From Burkholderiales bacterium (lineage in GTDB: Bacteria; Pseudomonadota; Gammaproteobacteria; Burkholderiales; UBA11063): a stretch of 11,694 bases of DNA. Location: NCBI GenBank assembly GCA_020697025.1, contig JAJFBO010000012.1:1-11694 (forward strand), read 5' to 3'. Made by a program: the position numbers and the translations under genes. This document shows positions 1-7,640 of this stretch, one piece after another. How positions within the stretch are numbered: the first letter of the stretch is position 1; every line of letters begins with the position of its first letter. The notes below the pieces were generated by a model. The model was not told the DNA's origin. It did not search any database and saw only the letters and a program-made list of their open reading frames with translations.

Positions 1-669
1 GAAAATCCAGACATATCTTTAGCCAGTATGGGTATTTATATATTTAATGCCAGTTACTTATATAAATTATTGGCTGAGGATATTATAAATCCTCTATCAA
101 AACATGATTTTGGTAAGGACATTATTCCACGAGCTGTACATGACGCTCAGGCTTTTGCCCATCCTTTTAACATGTCGTGTGTACAAATAGCCAGAGAAAA
201 TAAAGCTTACTGGCGCGATGTAGGTACAGTTGATGCATTTTGGGAAGCTAATTTAGATTTAGCTTCAAATATGCCGGAATTAAATCTCTACGATCATAAT
301 TGGCCTATTTGGACGCATCAGGAACAATTGCCTCCGGCAAAATTTATACCAGATAGTAAAGGAGAGTACGGTACTATTTTTAATTCTTTAGCATCAGGTG
401 GTTGTATTATAGCTGGTTCACATATCTCGCATACTGTAATGTTTTCCAATGTCAGGGTAGAATCTTTTTGCAAGTTAGAACAGGCTGTAATTTTACCAAA
501 TACACATATCGGTGAAAATTGCCAGCTCAAAAAAGTTGTTATTGATCGTGGTTGCAATATTCCGGCTGGGACTATGATTGGCTTTAATAGTGATGAAGAT
601 AGCCGCCGATTTACCCGTACTGAAAATGGAGTAGTTTTAGTAACCAGTAAAATGCTTACTCGTCAATAG
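1..669 (+). CDS. glgC: Glucose-1-phosphate adenylyltransferase, C-terminal part (5'-truncated by window edge)
   Basis: ADP-glucose pyrophosphorylase makes ADP-glucose from glucose-1-phosphate and ATP, the committed step of bacterial glycogen synthesis in the cytoplasm. The reading frame is open from base 1, and the first codons ([15 protein letters not shown]) match the family upstream of the first Met at 28. That Met is therefore internal and the gene begins outside the window. About 222 codons are visible, roughly the last half of a protein of usually ~430 aa. Family blocks seen are [25 protein letters not shown] (substrate-site Trp/Asp, about 208-228), [15 protein letters not shown], then the left-handed beta-helix segment ending in [17 protein letters not shown]. 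The match is to the enterobacterial, fructose-1,6-bisphosphate-regulated type, but the N-terminal allosteric residues cannot be seen. The stop is 9 nt before glgA, so the two genes are almost certainly co-transcribed. Confidence 0.95.
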   Translation, partial: ENPDISLASMGIYIFNASYLYKLLAEDIINPLSKHDFGKDIIPRAVHDAQAFAHPFNMSCVQIARENKAYWRDVGTVDAFWEANLDLASNMPELNLYDHNWPIWTHQEQLPPAKFIPDSKGEYGTIFNSLASGGCIIAGSHISHTVMFSNVRVESFCKLEQAVILPNTHIGENCQLKKVVIDRGCNIPAGTMIGFNSDEDSRRFTRTENGVVLVTSKMLTRQ

Positions 670-678
670 GTAAATTTT

Positions 679-2139
679 ATGAAAATCTTACATGTATGTA
701 GTGAACTCTATCCATTACTTAAAACCGGGGGCCTTGCTGATGTAACAGGTTCACTGCCGCAGGCTTTAACAAAATTAGGTGCTGATGCAAGAGTTATAGT
801 CCCGGGTTTTCCAGCCTTTTTAAATGGAGTAATTAGTAAGAAATTAATTAGTAAAATACCGGATAAGTTTTCTGCAACAGATATTAACTTATATTATGGA
901 CATATACCCAATTCTGAAGTTGGCATCTATATAATAGATGCTAAAAACCTATACGACCGTCCGGGCAATCCATATCAAGATGATAAAGGAGTTGCCTATC
1001 CAGATAACCACCGCAGGTTTGCACTTCTTGGTTATTTAGCATTTTTATTGGCCACGGGTATTGATGACTGCTGGAAGCCTCAGGTGATACATGGACATGA
1101 CTGGCATTCCGGATTAGCATGCGCTTATCTCAGAGCACATGAATTTTGCACCGGGTTTAAATTGGCAGGTTCTATCTTTACCATCCACAATTTGGCATAT
1201 CAGGGAATCTTCCCCCAATCAATTTTTACCGAACTTGAATTACCTGATGAGTTTTATGATATAAATGGACTGGAGTTTTATGCACAAGTTTCTTTCCTTA
1301 AGGCCGGATTATTTTTTGCAGATAAAATAACTACAGTTAGCCCGACATACGCTATAGAAATACAAGGTGAAGAACAAGGTTGCGGCTTTAATGGCTTACT
1401 TAGCAATCGTAAATATGATTTACGCGGAATTTTAAACGGGGTGGATAAAAATGTATGGAACCCTGAAACAGATAAAATAATTAGCCAAAATTATAGCAAT
1501 AAAGCAATTGCCGGCAAATTATTCTGTAAAACCACCTTGCAGGAACAATTAGGGTTAGCTATTAGAAATGATGCTCCATTATTTGTAGTAGTCAGCCGTT
1601 TAACTGAACAAAAAGGATTACATTTAATTTTATCCGAACTTCCCACTATAATGAAACTGGGAGGTCAGTTTGTTTTACTAGGTAGCGGCGATGAAGTTCT
1701 AGAAAATGCTTTTAAAGATTTGGCAAAACTGCACCCAAAATCTGTATCGGTGAAAATTGGCTATGATGAAAATTATGCGCACCAAATAATTGCAAGTGGC
1801 GATGTGATTTTAGTTCCTTCCCGCTTCGAGCCATGTGGACTTACACAACTCTATGGAATGCTGTATGGAACGCTCCCGCTAGTACATAAAGTTGGCGGAT
1901 TAGCTGATACAGTTATCGACTGTACTTTAGAAAATCTGGCTGATAATAGTGCTACAGGGTTTGTATTTGAAAAATTTAATATTGAATCATTTAATGCAGC
2001 GCTTAGACGCGCATTTGCTTTATATGATAAAAAAGCCAATTGGAAAAGTGTACAAAAACATGCTATGCGGCAAGATTTTAGCTGGGTTAATACTTCACAA
2101 CAATTTATGCTGTTATATGAGCAAGTAAGGTCTCTCTAA
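679..2139 (+). CDS. glgA: Glycogen synthase (ADP-glucose:1,4-alpha-D-glucan glucosyltransferase)
   Basis: A GT5-family, GT-B-fold enzyme that adds glucose from ADP-glucose to the non-reducing end of alpha-1,4-glucan. At 486 aa it is close to the ~477 aa of E. coli GlgA. Key blocks are K15-T-G-G-L-A-D-V (the KxGGL ADP-glucose site), HGHDWHSGL, FTIHNLAYQG, TTVSPTYA, ILNGVD, VSRLTEQKG with R307 and K312 (matching the R300/K305 pair of E. coli), and RFEPCGLTQLYG with E384 in the place of the catalytic Glu377. KVGGLADTV follows. The gene looks complete and intact. The AGG overlapping the glgC stop, 8 nt before the ATG, can serve as ribosome binding site, consistent with coupled translation. No branching enzyme, phosphorylase or debranching gene follows on this strand. 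The next gene is convergent, 15 nt away, and I see no GC-rich terminator hairpin between them. Confidence 0.97.
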   Translation: MKILHVCSELYPLLKTGGLADVTGSLPQALTKLGADARVIVPGFPAFLNGVISKKLISKIPDKFSATDINLYYGHIPNSEVGIYIIDAKNLYDRPGNPYQDDKGVAYPDNHRRFALLGYLAFLLATGIDDCWKPQVIHGHDWHSGLACAYLRAHEFCTGFKLAGSIFTIHNLAYQGIFPQSIFTELELPDEFYDINGLEFYAQVSFLKAGLFFADKITTVSPTYAIEIQGEEQGCGFNGLLSNRKYDLRGILNGVDKNVWNPETDKIISQNYSNKAIAGKLFCKTTLQEQLGLAIRNDAPLFVVVSRLTEQKGLHLILSELPTIMKLGGQFVLLGSGDEVLENAFKDLAKLHPKSVSVKIGYDENYAHQIIASGDVILVPSRFEPCGLTQLYGMLYGTLPLVHKVGGLADTVIDCTLENLADNSATGFVFEKFNIESFNAALRRAFALYDKKANWKSVQKHAMRQDFSWVNTSQQFMLLYEQVRSL

Positions 2140-2154
2140 GAGTTATTATCTGTA

Positions 2155-3234
2155 TTAGCTTTGATTGGATCTTACCGTATGTAAGCGGATTCCTGATGGC
2201 ATATTAAACCCGCTGCCAGTATGTTTACAATCCGTTAATTCACCACTTTTAGCATCAACCCTACACGCAGAGATTGTATTGGAATTAGAAATATATGCCA
2301 TAGTCCCAGCTGAATTAAAGGCTAAATCTGATAACCCGTTAAATCCGCTCCCAGTTGTTTTACAATAATTTAACTCTCCAGTTTCAATAGCTATCTCACA
2401 TAAGGATACTGTATGAGATCCATTATTAGTTATATAAGCATGCTTATTGGATTTATCAAGGGTGATTGCTTGGGGTAAATTAAATCCTAATCCAGTGTTT
2501 TTACAATTTGCTAGATCACTTTTTCGACTATCCAGGCTGCAAAGCATTACTGAATTAGTTGCTGCATTGGTTATATAGATATAATCATGAGAAACATCTA
2601 GGGCAACATCAGTTGGTTCTGCAAGACCCTGAACAGGTATCACAGAGCATCCTGATAATCCGCCCCTGGCTACATCAAGTGTACACCTGGAAATAGAATT
2701 ATCATTTTGATTAGTTACATAGGCTACATTTTTTTGCTCTTCGAGAGTAATTGAGGAAGGTGCGCTAAAATCACCGCCTGTTATAGTACAATTATCAAAA
2801 GATCCTGAACCTGGGTTTATATTACACATTAATATTGTATTTGATCCTTTATTCGCAATATACGCTATAGAGTGGGCGCTGTTAAAGCATATAGCGGTAG
2901 GAGCATTAAAGCCCTTACCAGTTGGGGTACAGCTATTAAATAATCCAGTGCTATTAATTTGACATTGTAAAACTGTTGTGCTATTGGCATTTAATACATA
3001 TGCAAATTCATTTGCTTTTTGCTTTACCGATTTTTTACTTGATAATCCTGTATCTGCCATAGCTATTTTTGCAGGCTTTGCTGATGTATTAGTGGTGGGT
3101 TGTGTATCTATCGATGTATTACAGGTAACTTCTCTTATACTGGCGATACTTACCGGAGCAGAGTATTTGCCAACTTGATAAAAAACTGCACAAAGTGCTA
3201 AAACAATAATAAAAAGTATGATGTCTCTTATCAT
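2155..3234 (-). CDS. Membrane-anchored six-repeat beta-propeller protein (YVTN/NHL-like), function unknown
   Basis: A 359-aa protein. Residues about 4-22 are a hydrophobic N-terminal segment (RDIILFIIVLALCAVFYQ) with no clear signal-peptidase site, so probably a signal anchor. A Ser/Thr/Lys-rich linker reaches to about residue 76. Six repeats of 46-48 residues then follow the pattern AYxTNxxxNTVxxC...GxLxxC..TGxGFNxPxxIxL, typical of YVTN/NHL-type propeller blades. Each blade has two Cys spaced 12 residues apart (11 in the first): C91/C102, C137/C149, C184/C196, C232/C244, C279/C291, C324/C336. I place the start at the ATG at 3234, not 3324. The longer version would overlap the upstream dehydrogenase by 41 nt and put a polar stretch before the membrane segment, and a GGA lies just upstream of 3234. 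It is the last gene of the minus-strand cluster. Such propellers often bind partners or ligands. No catalytic residues are recognisable. Confidence 0.8.
   Translation of the reverse strand: MIRDIILFIIVLALCAVFYQVGKYSAPVSIASIREVTCNTSIDTQPTTNTSAKPAKIAMADTGLSSKKSVKQKANEFAYVLNANSTTVLQCQINSTGLFNSCTPTGKGFNAPTAICFNSAHSIAYIANKGSNTILMCNINPGSGSFDNCTITGGDFSAPSSITLEEQKNVAYVTNQNDNSISRCTLDVARGGLSGCSVIPVQGLAEPTDVALDVSHDYIYITNAATNSVMLCSLDSRKSDLANCKNTGLGFNLPQAITLDKSNKHAYITNNGSHTVSLCEIAIETGELNYCKTTGSGFNGLSDLAFNSAGTMAYISNSNTISACRVDAKSGELTDCKHTGSGFNMPSGIRLHTVRSNQS
2158..3006 (-). repeat. Six tandem protein-coding repeats (propeller blades)
   Basis: This is the repeat part of the propeller gene. Blades start at residues 77, 123, 170, 218, 265 and 312 of the 359-aa form, a period of about 140 nt. 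Blades 4, 5 and 6 are most alike (TGLGFNLP, TGSGFNGL, TGSGFNMP) and blade 3 is the most diverged (VQGLAEP in place of GxGFNxP). The DNA has drifted enough that this is a protein-level, not a near-identical nucleotide, repeat. Confidence 0.75.
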
Positions 3235-3283
3235 ATTAAATCCAATATATATTTTATCCGGTATGATATCACAATTTGGATAC

Positions 3284-4657
3284 TTAGAATATTTTATTAG
3301 GATTAAATAAGTTATTTGGATCAAGGAGTTGCTTAATTTGGCCTGCCAAATTGTAACTATTTAAGTCCGAACTATCTTTATACCATGATAATTTGAGCTG
3401 CCCAATCCCATGTTCAGCCGATATACTTCCGCCCAAACTTAATACGTCTGTATAGACTATCTGGTTTATATTATTTTCTTGAGAAACGGTTTCTGCTTGT
3501 GCTGCAAGCTGTACGTTATAATGCAAATTACCGTCACCTAAATGACCAAAAATAATTATTTGTGCCTCTGGGTAAGACTTCTTTATATTTTTTTGGTTTA
3601 GTAAAATAAATTCCTCAATCCGGCTAATTGGCAGAGATATATCATGCTTTACCGCAACTCCATACATTTTTTCTGCAACAGGCAAATTCTCACGTATTTG
3701 CCATAACTTATTACGTAAAGTTAAATTGTCATTAATTATTAACTGTTGTGTGTCTAACCCTATTTTACTAATAAGCTCTATCGCATTATCCAAGTCAGGC
3801 GTCTGTAATTCAAATAATATCACCCAAGCATCGCTTAAAGGAATTTGATTTGCAGTAAATTTGGCATTATAAATTTGCTGCATAGTTTGGCCAATAATTT
3901 CAAAGGCGCAAACGCTAAAATGCACAGATAATATGTTAAGCAATTCAATTGCCTGAGAAATATTTTTGACACTTATCAACCCTGTAACGTAACCTAAAGG
4001 CACTGGATATAGTTTTAAAACTGCTTTACTAATGATACCAAGCGTTCCTTCACTTCCAATAAAAATCTGTTTTAAGTCAAGATAAGAGTTATTTTTGCGT
4101 AAGCAATTCAATTGATTAATTATCCGGCCATCTGGTAAAACTATTTCCAACCCTAAAACCATATCGCGAACCATGCCATATTTGATCACATGAATACCTC
4201 CGGCATTAGTTGCTATATTTCCTCCAATTTGGCAACTTCCTTCTGAGGCAATGCTTAATGGAAAATAACGTTTGTGTTTTTCTGCATACTTAATAATTTG
4301 GGATAAGGTACAGCCTGCCTCAACAGTAATACTATTATTTTCAATATCAATTGCCAAAATTTTATTCATAAGAGAAAAATTAACAATAATTTGGCTGGGG
4401 AAGGATTGATCTAGTGGAGTAGCGCCGCCACATAAAGAGGTATTACCGCCTTGAGGAATAATACTGATACTATTTAGTTGACATAATCTGACTAATTTTA
4501 CTATCTGGTCAGTAGTTTGCGGTTTAACAACTGCTAATGCCTGCCCCTTATAACGTCCGCGCCAATCCCTCAAATAGGCATGCTGTTGTACTGGATCAGT
4601 AATTACCTGGTTTTGACCGACAATTAATGATAATTCAAGTAAAATATCATTTTCCAT
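3284..4657 (-). CDS. FAD-dependent D-2-hydroxyacid dehydrogenase (GlcD / D-2-hydroxyglutarate dehydrogenase type)
   Basis: A 457-aa member of the PCMH-type FAD-binding family (FAD_binding_4 followed by FAD-oxidase_C). FAD-domain signs are QGGNTSLCGG (69-78), GGNIATNAGG (145-154) and GSEGTLGI (201-208). The C-terminal substrate domain has VKHDISLP (336-343), GHLGDGNLHYN (371-381) and SAEHGIG (413-419), ending in the usual LDPNNLFNPNK. H372, H379 and E415 match the His/His/Glu metal site known in D-2-hydroxyglutarate dehydrogenases, and H416 the catalytic His. The enzyme should oxidise a D-2-hydroxyacid to the 2-oxoacid and pass electrons to a carrier. Sequence alone does not separate D-2-hydroxyglutarate, D-lactate and glycolate as substrate, so no symbol is given. 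The start ATG lies 3 nt after the gshB stop with AGGGA inside the gshB end as ribosome binding site, which implies translational coupling. Confidence 0.9.
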   Translation of the reverse strand: MENDILLELSLIVGQNQVITDPVQQHAYLRDWRGRYKGQALAVVKPQTTDQIVKLVRLCQLNSISIIPQGGNTSLCGGATPLDQSFPSQIIVNFSLMNKILAIDIENNSITVEAGCTLSQIIKYAEKHKRYFPLSIASEGSCQIGGNIATNAGGIHVIKYGMVRDMVLGLEIVLPDGRIINQLNCLRKNNSYLDLKQIFIGSEGTLGIISKAVLKLYPVPLGYVTGLISVKNISQAIELLNILSVHFSVCAFEIIGQTMQQIYNAKFTANQIPLSDAWVILFELQTPDLDNAIELISKIGLDTQQLIINDNLTLRNKLWQIRENLPVAEKMYGVAVKHDISLPISRIEEFILLNQKNIKKSYPEAQIIIFGHLGDGNLHYNVQLAAQAETVSQENNINQIVYTDVLSLGGSISAEHGIGQLKLSWYKDSSDLNSYNLAGQIKQLLDPNNLFNPNKIF

Positions 4658-4660
4658 GAA

Positions 4661-5623
4661 TTAGTCCCTAGGTGTAATACTTTCAATAACCAATTTAGCA
4701 ATATCAATACCAGCATGTGCAAAAATTTGACGTAATGCTGTTGGACTGGTGATATTAATTTCGGTTAGTTTATTCCCAATAATATCAATTCCAGCAAATA
4801 ATATTTTATGTTTATTTAACCATTTAGCAACATCGTTTGCAATTATATAATCTTTTTCTGCCACTGGGTGGACCTCACCCCTGCCTCCGGCGGCCAGATT
4901 ACCCCGGATTTGATTACCCTGGGGTATCCGGTGCAAGCAGTGAGAAATAATTTTGCCATCTACAATAAACACACGTCTATCGCCATAAATAACTTCAGGA
5001 ATAAACTTTTGTACCATAACAGAAATATTAAAATAATTAGTACTTAGCTCTAAAATAGCCGATAAGTTTGCATCATTTTCTGATAATTTAAAAACACCAC
5101 GTCCAGCCATTTGATCTAATGGTTTGACTACACAATCCCCATGCTCTTCTATAAAATTTAAAATTACTGCTTTATCACGGCTAACTAATGTTGGCGAAAT
5201 ATATTCCGGAAAGTTTAAAATACTTAATTTTTCATTAAAATTGCGTAAGGCATAGCTATTATTAACAACTTTAGCGCCTTTATTTTCTGCAAGTTCTAAA
5301 ATTTGGGTAAGATAATAATACTCCATATCAAAAGGCGGATCATTACGCACCATTACTGCATCGTAATTAGCCAAATCGCAGTTAGAGAGCTTTTTATGTT
5401 CTGTATACCAGGGTATAGCTATAGTATTTAAATCAGATGTTTTGATTAAAATTTCGATTGGTATTGAATTAGCTAATGCTTTATTATTAGTAGCAAAAAT
5501 ATCTTTAGGAAGAGCGTAGTGTACACTATAACCTAAATCTTTGGCAGCAGCCATTAATGCGATAGTACTATCGCCATGGATTTTGAAATTAGCGACAGGA
5601 TCGCAGATAAAAAGGATTTTCAT
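4661..5623 (-). CDS. gshB: Glutathione synthetase
   Basis: An ATP-grasp ligase joining gamma-glutamylcysteine and glycine to form glutathione, in the cytoplasm. Its 320 aa compare with 316 in E. coli GshB. The N-terminal prokaryotic GSH-synthetase domain shows CDPVANFKIHGDST and MVRNDPPFDMEY (91-102). The ATP-grasp part shows VKPLDQMAGRGVF (166-178), RIPQGNQIRGNLAAGGRGE (232-250, including the glycine-rich loop over the active site) and GIDIIGNKLTEINITSPT (278-295, with the Mg-binding Glu/Asn). All key blocks are present. The upstream barrel gene ends 18 nt before this ATG, and the dehydrogenase begins 3 nt after its stop. The region before the ATG has no good Shine-Dalgarno match, so translation may lean on coupling to the upstream gene. 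No gshA is in the window. Confidence 0.96.
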   Translation of the reverse strand: MKILFICDPVANFKIHGDSTIALMAAAKDLGYSVHYALPKDIFATNNKALANSIPIEILIKTSDLNTIAIPWYTEHKKLSNCDLANYDAVMVRNDPPFDMEYYYLTQILELAENKGAKVVNNSYALRNFNEKLSILNFPEYISPTLVSRDKAVILNFIEEHGDCVVKPLDQMAGRGVFKLSENDANLSAILELSTNYFNISVMVQKFIPEVIYGDRRVFIVDGKIISHCLHRIPQGNQIRGNLAAGGRGEVHPVAEKDYIIANDVAKWLNKHKILFAGIDIIGNKLTEINITSPTALRQIFAHAGIDIAKLVIESITPRD

Positions 5624-5641
5624 TAAGATTATACTTTCTGC

Positions 5642-6244
5642 TTAAAAACGATAAAGTACTGATAATAGATACATATTTGAGTTTAATTGAAGCTGGTCAT
5701 TACCTTCATTCGCAGCAGTAACACTCCCGTTATAATTCCATTGCGCACGAACAGCAAAACTATTAAAATCATATTCTGCTCCCAATCCATATACTGGAAC
5801 AAAAGCACTGATATTATTTGGCGGGTTCACGCAAGTTGCACAGTTGGGGGAAATATTTCCAAAGCTATAATAATTATAACCAATACCACCTTTAGCAAAT
5901 AAAGAAAAGTCCTTTAATGAAGCAGAGATTATACTAAATGGTAGATGAAGTATCAAAGCTCCATCAGTAACTTGCTGGCCTTGGCTATAGCTAGGCGGCA
6001 ATCCATTATATGCAACATCATAGTCTATTTGTAACCCTACAATATTGTTAAAATCATATCCCGCATAAATAGTTGTGGCAAAAGAACCAACGCTTTGGCT
6101 GCTACTGCTGCCATTATTAAAACTAAACCCACTTTGCGGTATATTGTTTATATAAGCATAGCCAGCACCCAAACCAGCGTAAAAACCACCCTCGGCATAA
6201 CACCAATTAGCGGTAATAGCTAAAATAAATAATAGTTTACGCAT
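5642..6244 (-). CDS. Small outer-membrane beta-barrel protein (OmpA/opacity-like porin superfamily)
   Basis: A 200-aa protein with a signal peptide of about 17 residues (MRKLLFILAITANWCYA, cleavage likely before EGG). Alternating aromatic/hydrophobic strands follow (GGFYAGLGAGYAYI, FATTIYAGYDF, LQIDYDVAYNG, FSLFAKGGIGYNYYSFG, YGLGAEYDF, FAVRAQWNYNG) and the chain ends in MYLLSVLYRF, a C-terminal Phe as recognised by the BAM complex. Length and the FYAGLGAGYA opening fit an eight-stranded OMP_b-brl barrel. Strand count and role are inferred. A predicted loop carries C135-A-T-C138, which could form a small disulfide in the periplasm or outside. GAGG lies about 12 nt before the ATG. It is probably the first gene of the cluster with gshB. 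Confidence 0.85.
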   Translation of the reverse strand: MRKLLFILAITANWCYAEGGFYAGLGAGYAYINNIPQSGFSFNNGSSSSQSVGSFATTIYAGYDFNNIVGLQIDYDVAYNGLPPSYSQGQQVTDGALILHLPFSIISASLKDFSLFAKGGIGYNYYSFGNISPNCATCVNPPNNISAFVPVYGLGAEYDFNSFAVRAQWNYNGSVTAANEGNDQLQLNSNMYLLSVLYRF

Positions 6245-6277
6245 TATGATAAATTTCCTCTTATTTCAACTTACGCT

Positions 6278-6283
6278 ATTATA
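6278..6283 (-). promoter_or_regulatory. Possible -10 element upstream of the barrel-gshB cluster
   Basis: Reading the minus strand there is a perfect TATAAT 33 nt before the barrel start codon. No hexamer near TTGACA lies at 16-18 nt spacing, so only the -10 half is supported. The 107-nt gap between this gene and the transporter is the natural place for the operon promoter. Confidence 0.3.
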
Positions 6284-6351
6284 TAACAAATATCAGTCTT
6301 AACCGATGCAAGATTTAGTTACCAAAAAATTTTTAATGAAGCATAGTCATA

Positions 6352-7602
6352 TTACAAGAGATATATCGCTGGTAGAGTGATCACAGCAAAGAGCATCAGG
6401 TAGAAAACTGGAAAAAGATTAAAATTAAATAAGTGAATGAAGTAACTGCATACTACTGGTGTAGTACCGCCAAATAGAGCAATTGATAAGGTCCAGCATA
6501 GTGCATAGCCGCGATTACGGAATTTACTGTTAAATGCCCGTCCAAGTGCAAAAACATAGTTACCCTCAAGTGGTGTATATATTACTGCAAAAATTAATTG
6601 AACTGCTATTAAAATAATAAACATAGTGCTATGCAGTAAATAAAATAGCGGATAACTAAATAACAAAAGTGAGGAAACACTAAATAGCATTACTTTTTTA
6701 TAATGAACATGTTTACCTAAATATCCCCAAAAAACCACACATATCGTTGCTGTAATTAGAGATAACATATTACTCATACGGGCAGTATTATGGGCAACCT
6801 TCAAAACGCTTTCCAAATAGGTCGGCATCCACACAAACAGCATATAAAAGCAAATTTGCATGAAGGATAACAGCAAAAAACATTTAATAAATGCCCTGAT
6901 AAAATCTTTACGTAACCAGTCAAATTTTTGTACCACTTTTATATTATTAGGATTAACTTCTATATTTTTTCTAAAATAAAATATAACTATAAACATTGGT
7001 ATAGAAATTAAAAATGGTATACGCCATGCCCAGCTATATATATTTGCATTAGTAAAATTCGTATACAGCAAAAAAGCAATTAATGATGCTAATAAAGAGC
7101 CAAACCACCCCCCGGCGGCGGCAAGTCCACAAAATAAACTGCTATGTTTGTTATGCAGCGCCTGTTCGTAAATATAACAAAAATTAGTCGCAACTTGTCC
7201 TCCGGCGCCAAACCCTTGTACTAAATTCATTAAGAGTAATAAAAGAGCGGCGCTATAGCCAATAGTATCATATGTAGGCAACAGGCCTATTAAGCAACTG
7301 GGAATTGCCATAACCAGCATAGAATATTTGGTAGCTAAACCAGCACCATACTTATCACCGAAACGACCCCAAAATATTCCTCCTATTGGTTCAATTAAAA
7401 AATGTGCCGAAAATGTGGCGAAACTAAGAATTAGGGCCATTACCTCAGAGCTTGATTTAAAAAATAAATGTCCTATAATAGCAGCTAGATAACCAGAAAT
7501 AACAGTATCGTAGCATTCAAAAACATTTGTAGTAAAGCTTATTCTAAATAAATTTTTATTATTTGAAGATACATTTTTTAATCTAATATTTGATTCTGCC
7601 AT
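6352..7602 (-). CDS. MFS transporter, metabolite:H+ symporter (MHS, ProP/KgtP/ShiA-like) family
   Basis: A 416-aa inner-membrane protein with about 12 hydrophobic segments. The N-terminal half has the MHS layout: EPIGGIFWGRFGDKYG (motif A, about 71-86), then IGLLPTYDTIG (115-125), GFGAGGQ (130-136) and YSWAWRIPFLIS (189-200), all characteristic of proline/betaine, 2-oxoglutarate and shikimate symporters. Two usually conserved charges differ: the Arg of RPxGG is Glu (E71), and the Glu of GGE is Gln (Q136). The substrate may therefore be unusual, and cannot be assigned. It starts 38 nt after the nearer LuxR-type gene on the same strand and is likely the last gene of that operon, so the regulators may control its uptake activity. 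Only AGGG about 12 nt upstream resembles a ribosome binding site. Confidence 0.88.
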   Translation of the reverse strand: MAESNIRLKNVSSNNKNLFRISFTTNVFECYDTVISGYLAAIIGHLFFKSSSEVMALILSFATFSAHFLIEPIGGIFWGRFGDKYGAGLATKYSMLVMAIPSCLIGLLPTYDTIGYSAALLLLLMNLVQGFGAGGQVATNFCYIYEQALHNKHSSLFCGLAAAGGWFGSLLASLIAFLLYTNFTNANIYSWAWRIPFLISIPMFIVIFYFRKNIEVNPNNIKVVQKFDWLRKDFIRAFIKCFLLLSFMQICFYMLFVWMPTYLESVLKVAHNTARMSNMLSLITATICVVFWGYLGKHVHYKKVMLFSVSSLLLFSYPLFYLLHSTMFIILIAVQLIFAVIYTPLEGNYVFALGRAFNSKFRNRGYALCWTLSIALFGGTTPVVCSYFIHLFNFNLFPVFYLMLFAVITLPAIYLL

Positions 7603-7640
7603 ATTATAAATAGACCCTGAAAATTAATATAAAAAATAAT

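Noticed and set aside
318..557. Minus-strand ORF inside glgC, and a similar one inside glgA at 1851-2039
   Set aside because: Each lies wholly within a strongly identified enzyme gene on the other strand.
2165..3178. Plus-strand ORFs of 66-67 codons opposite the propeller gene
   Set aside because: They are reverse-complement shadows of the repeat-coding sequence, with no family resemblance and no ribosome binding site.
3235..3324. Thirty extra N-terminal codons for the propeller protein (start at 3324)
   Set aside because: They would overlap the upstream dehydrogenase gene by 41 nt and put a polar stretch before the membrane segment. The ATG at 3234 begins right at the hydrophobic anchor and has a plausible GGA upstream.
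5628..5633. TATAAT 4 nt before the gshB start, suggesting a leaderless transcript
   Set aside because: No acceptable -35 at 16-18 nt (best 3/6), and gshB follows the barrel gene by only 18 nt, so read-through is the simpler explanation.
6322..6334. A/T tract (AAAAAATTTTT) between transporter and barrel genes as a terminator
   Set aside because: There is no GC-rich stem before it. It is simply an AT-rich run.
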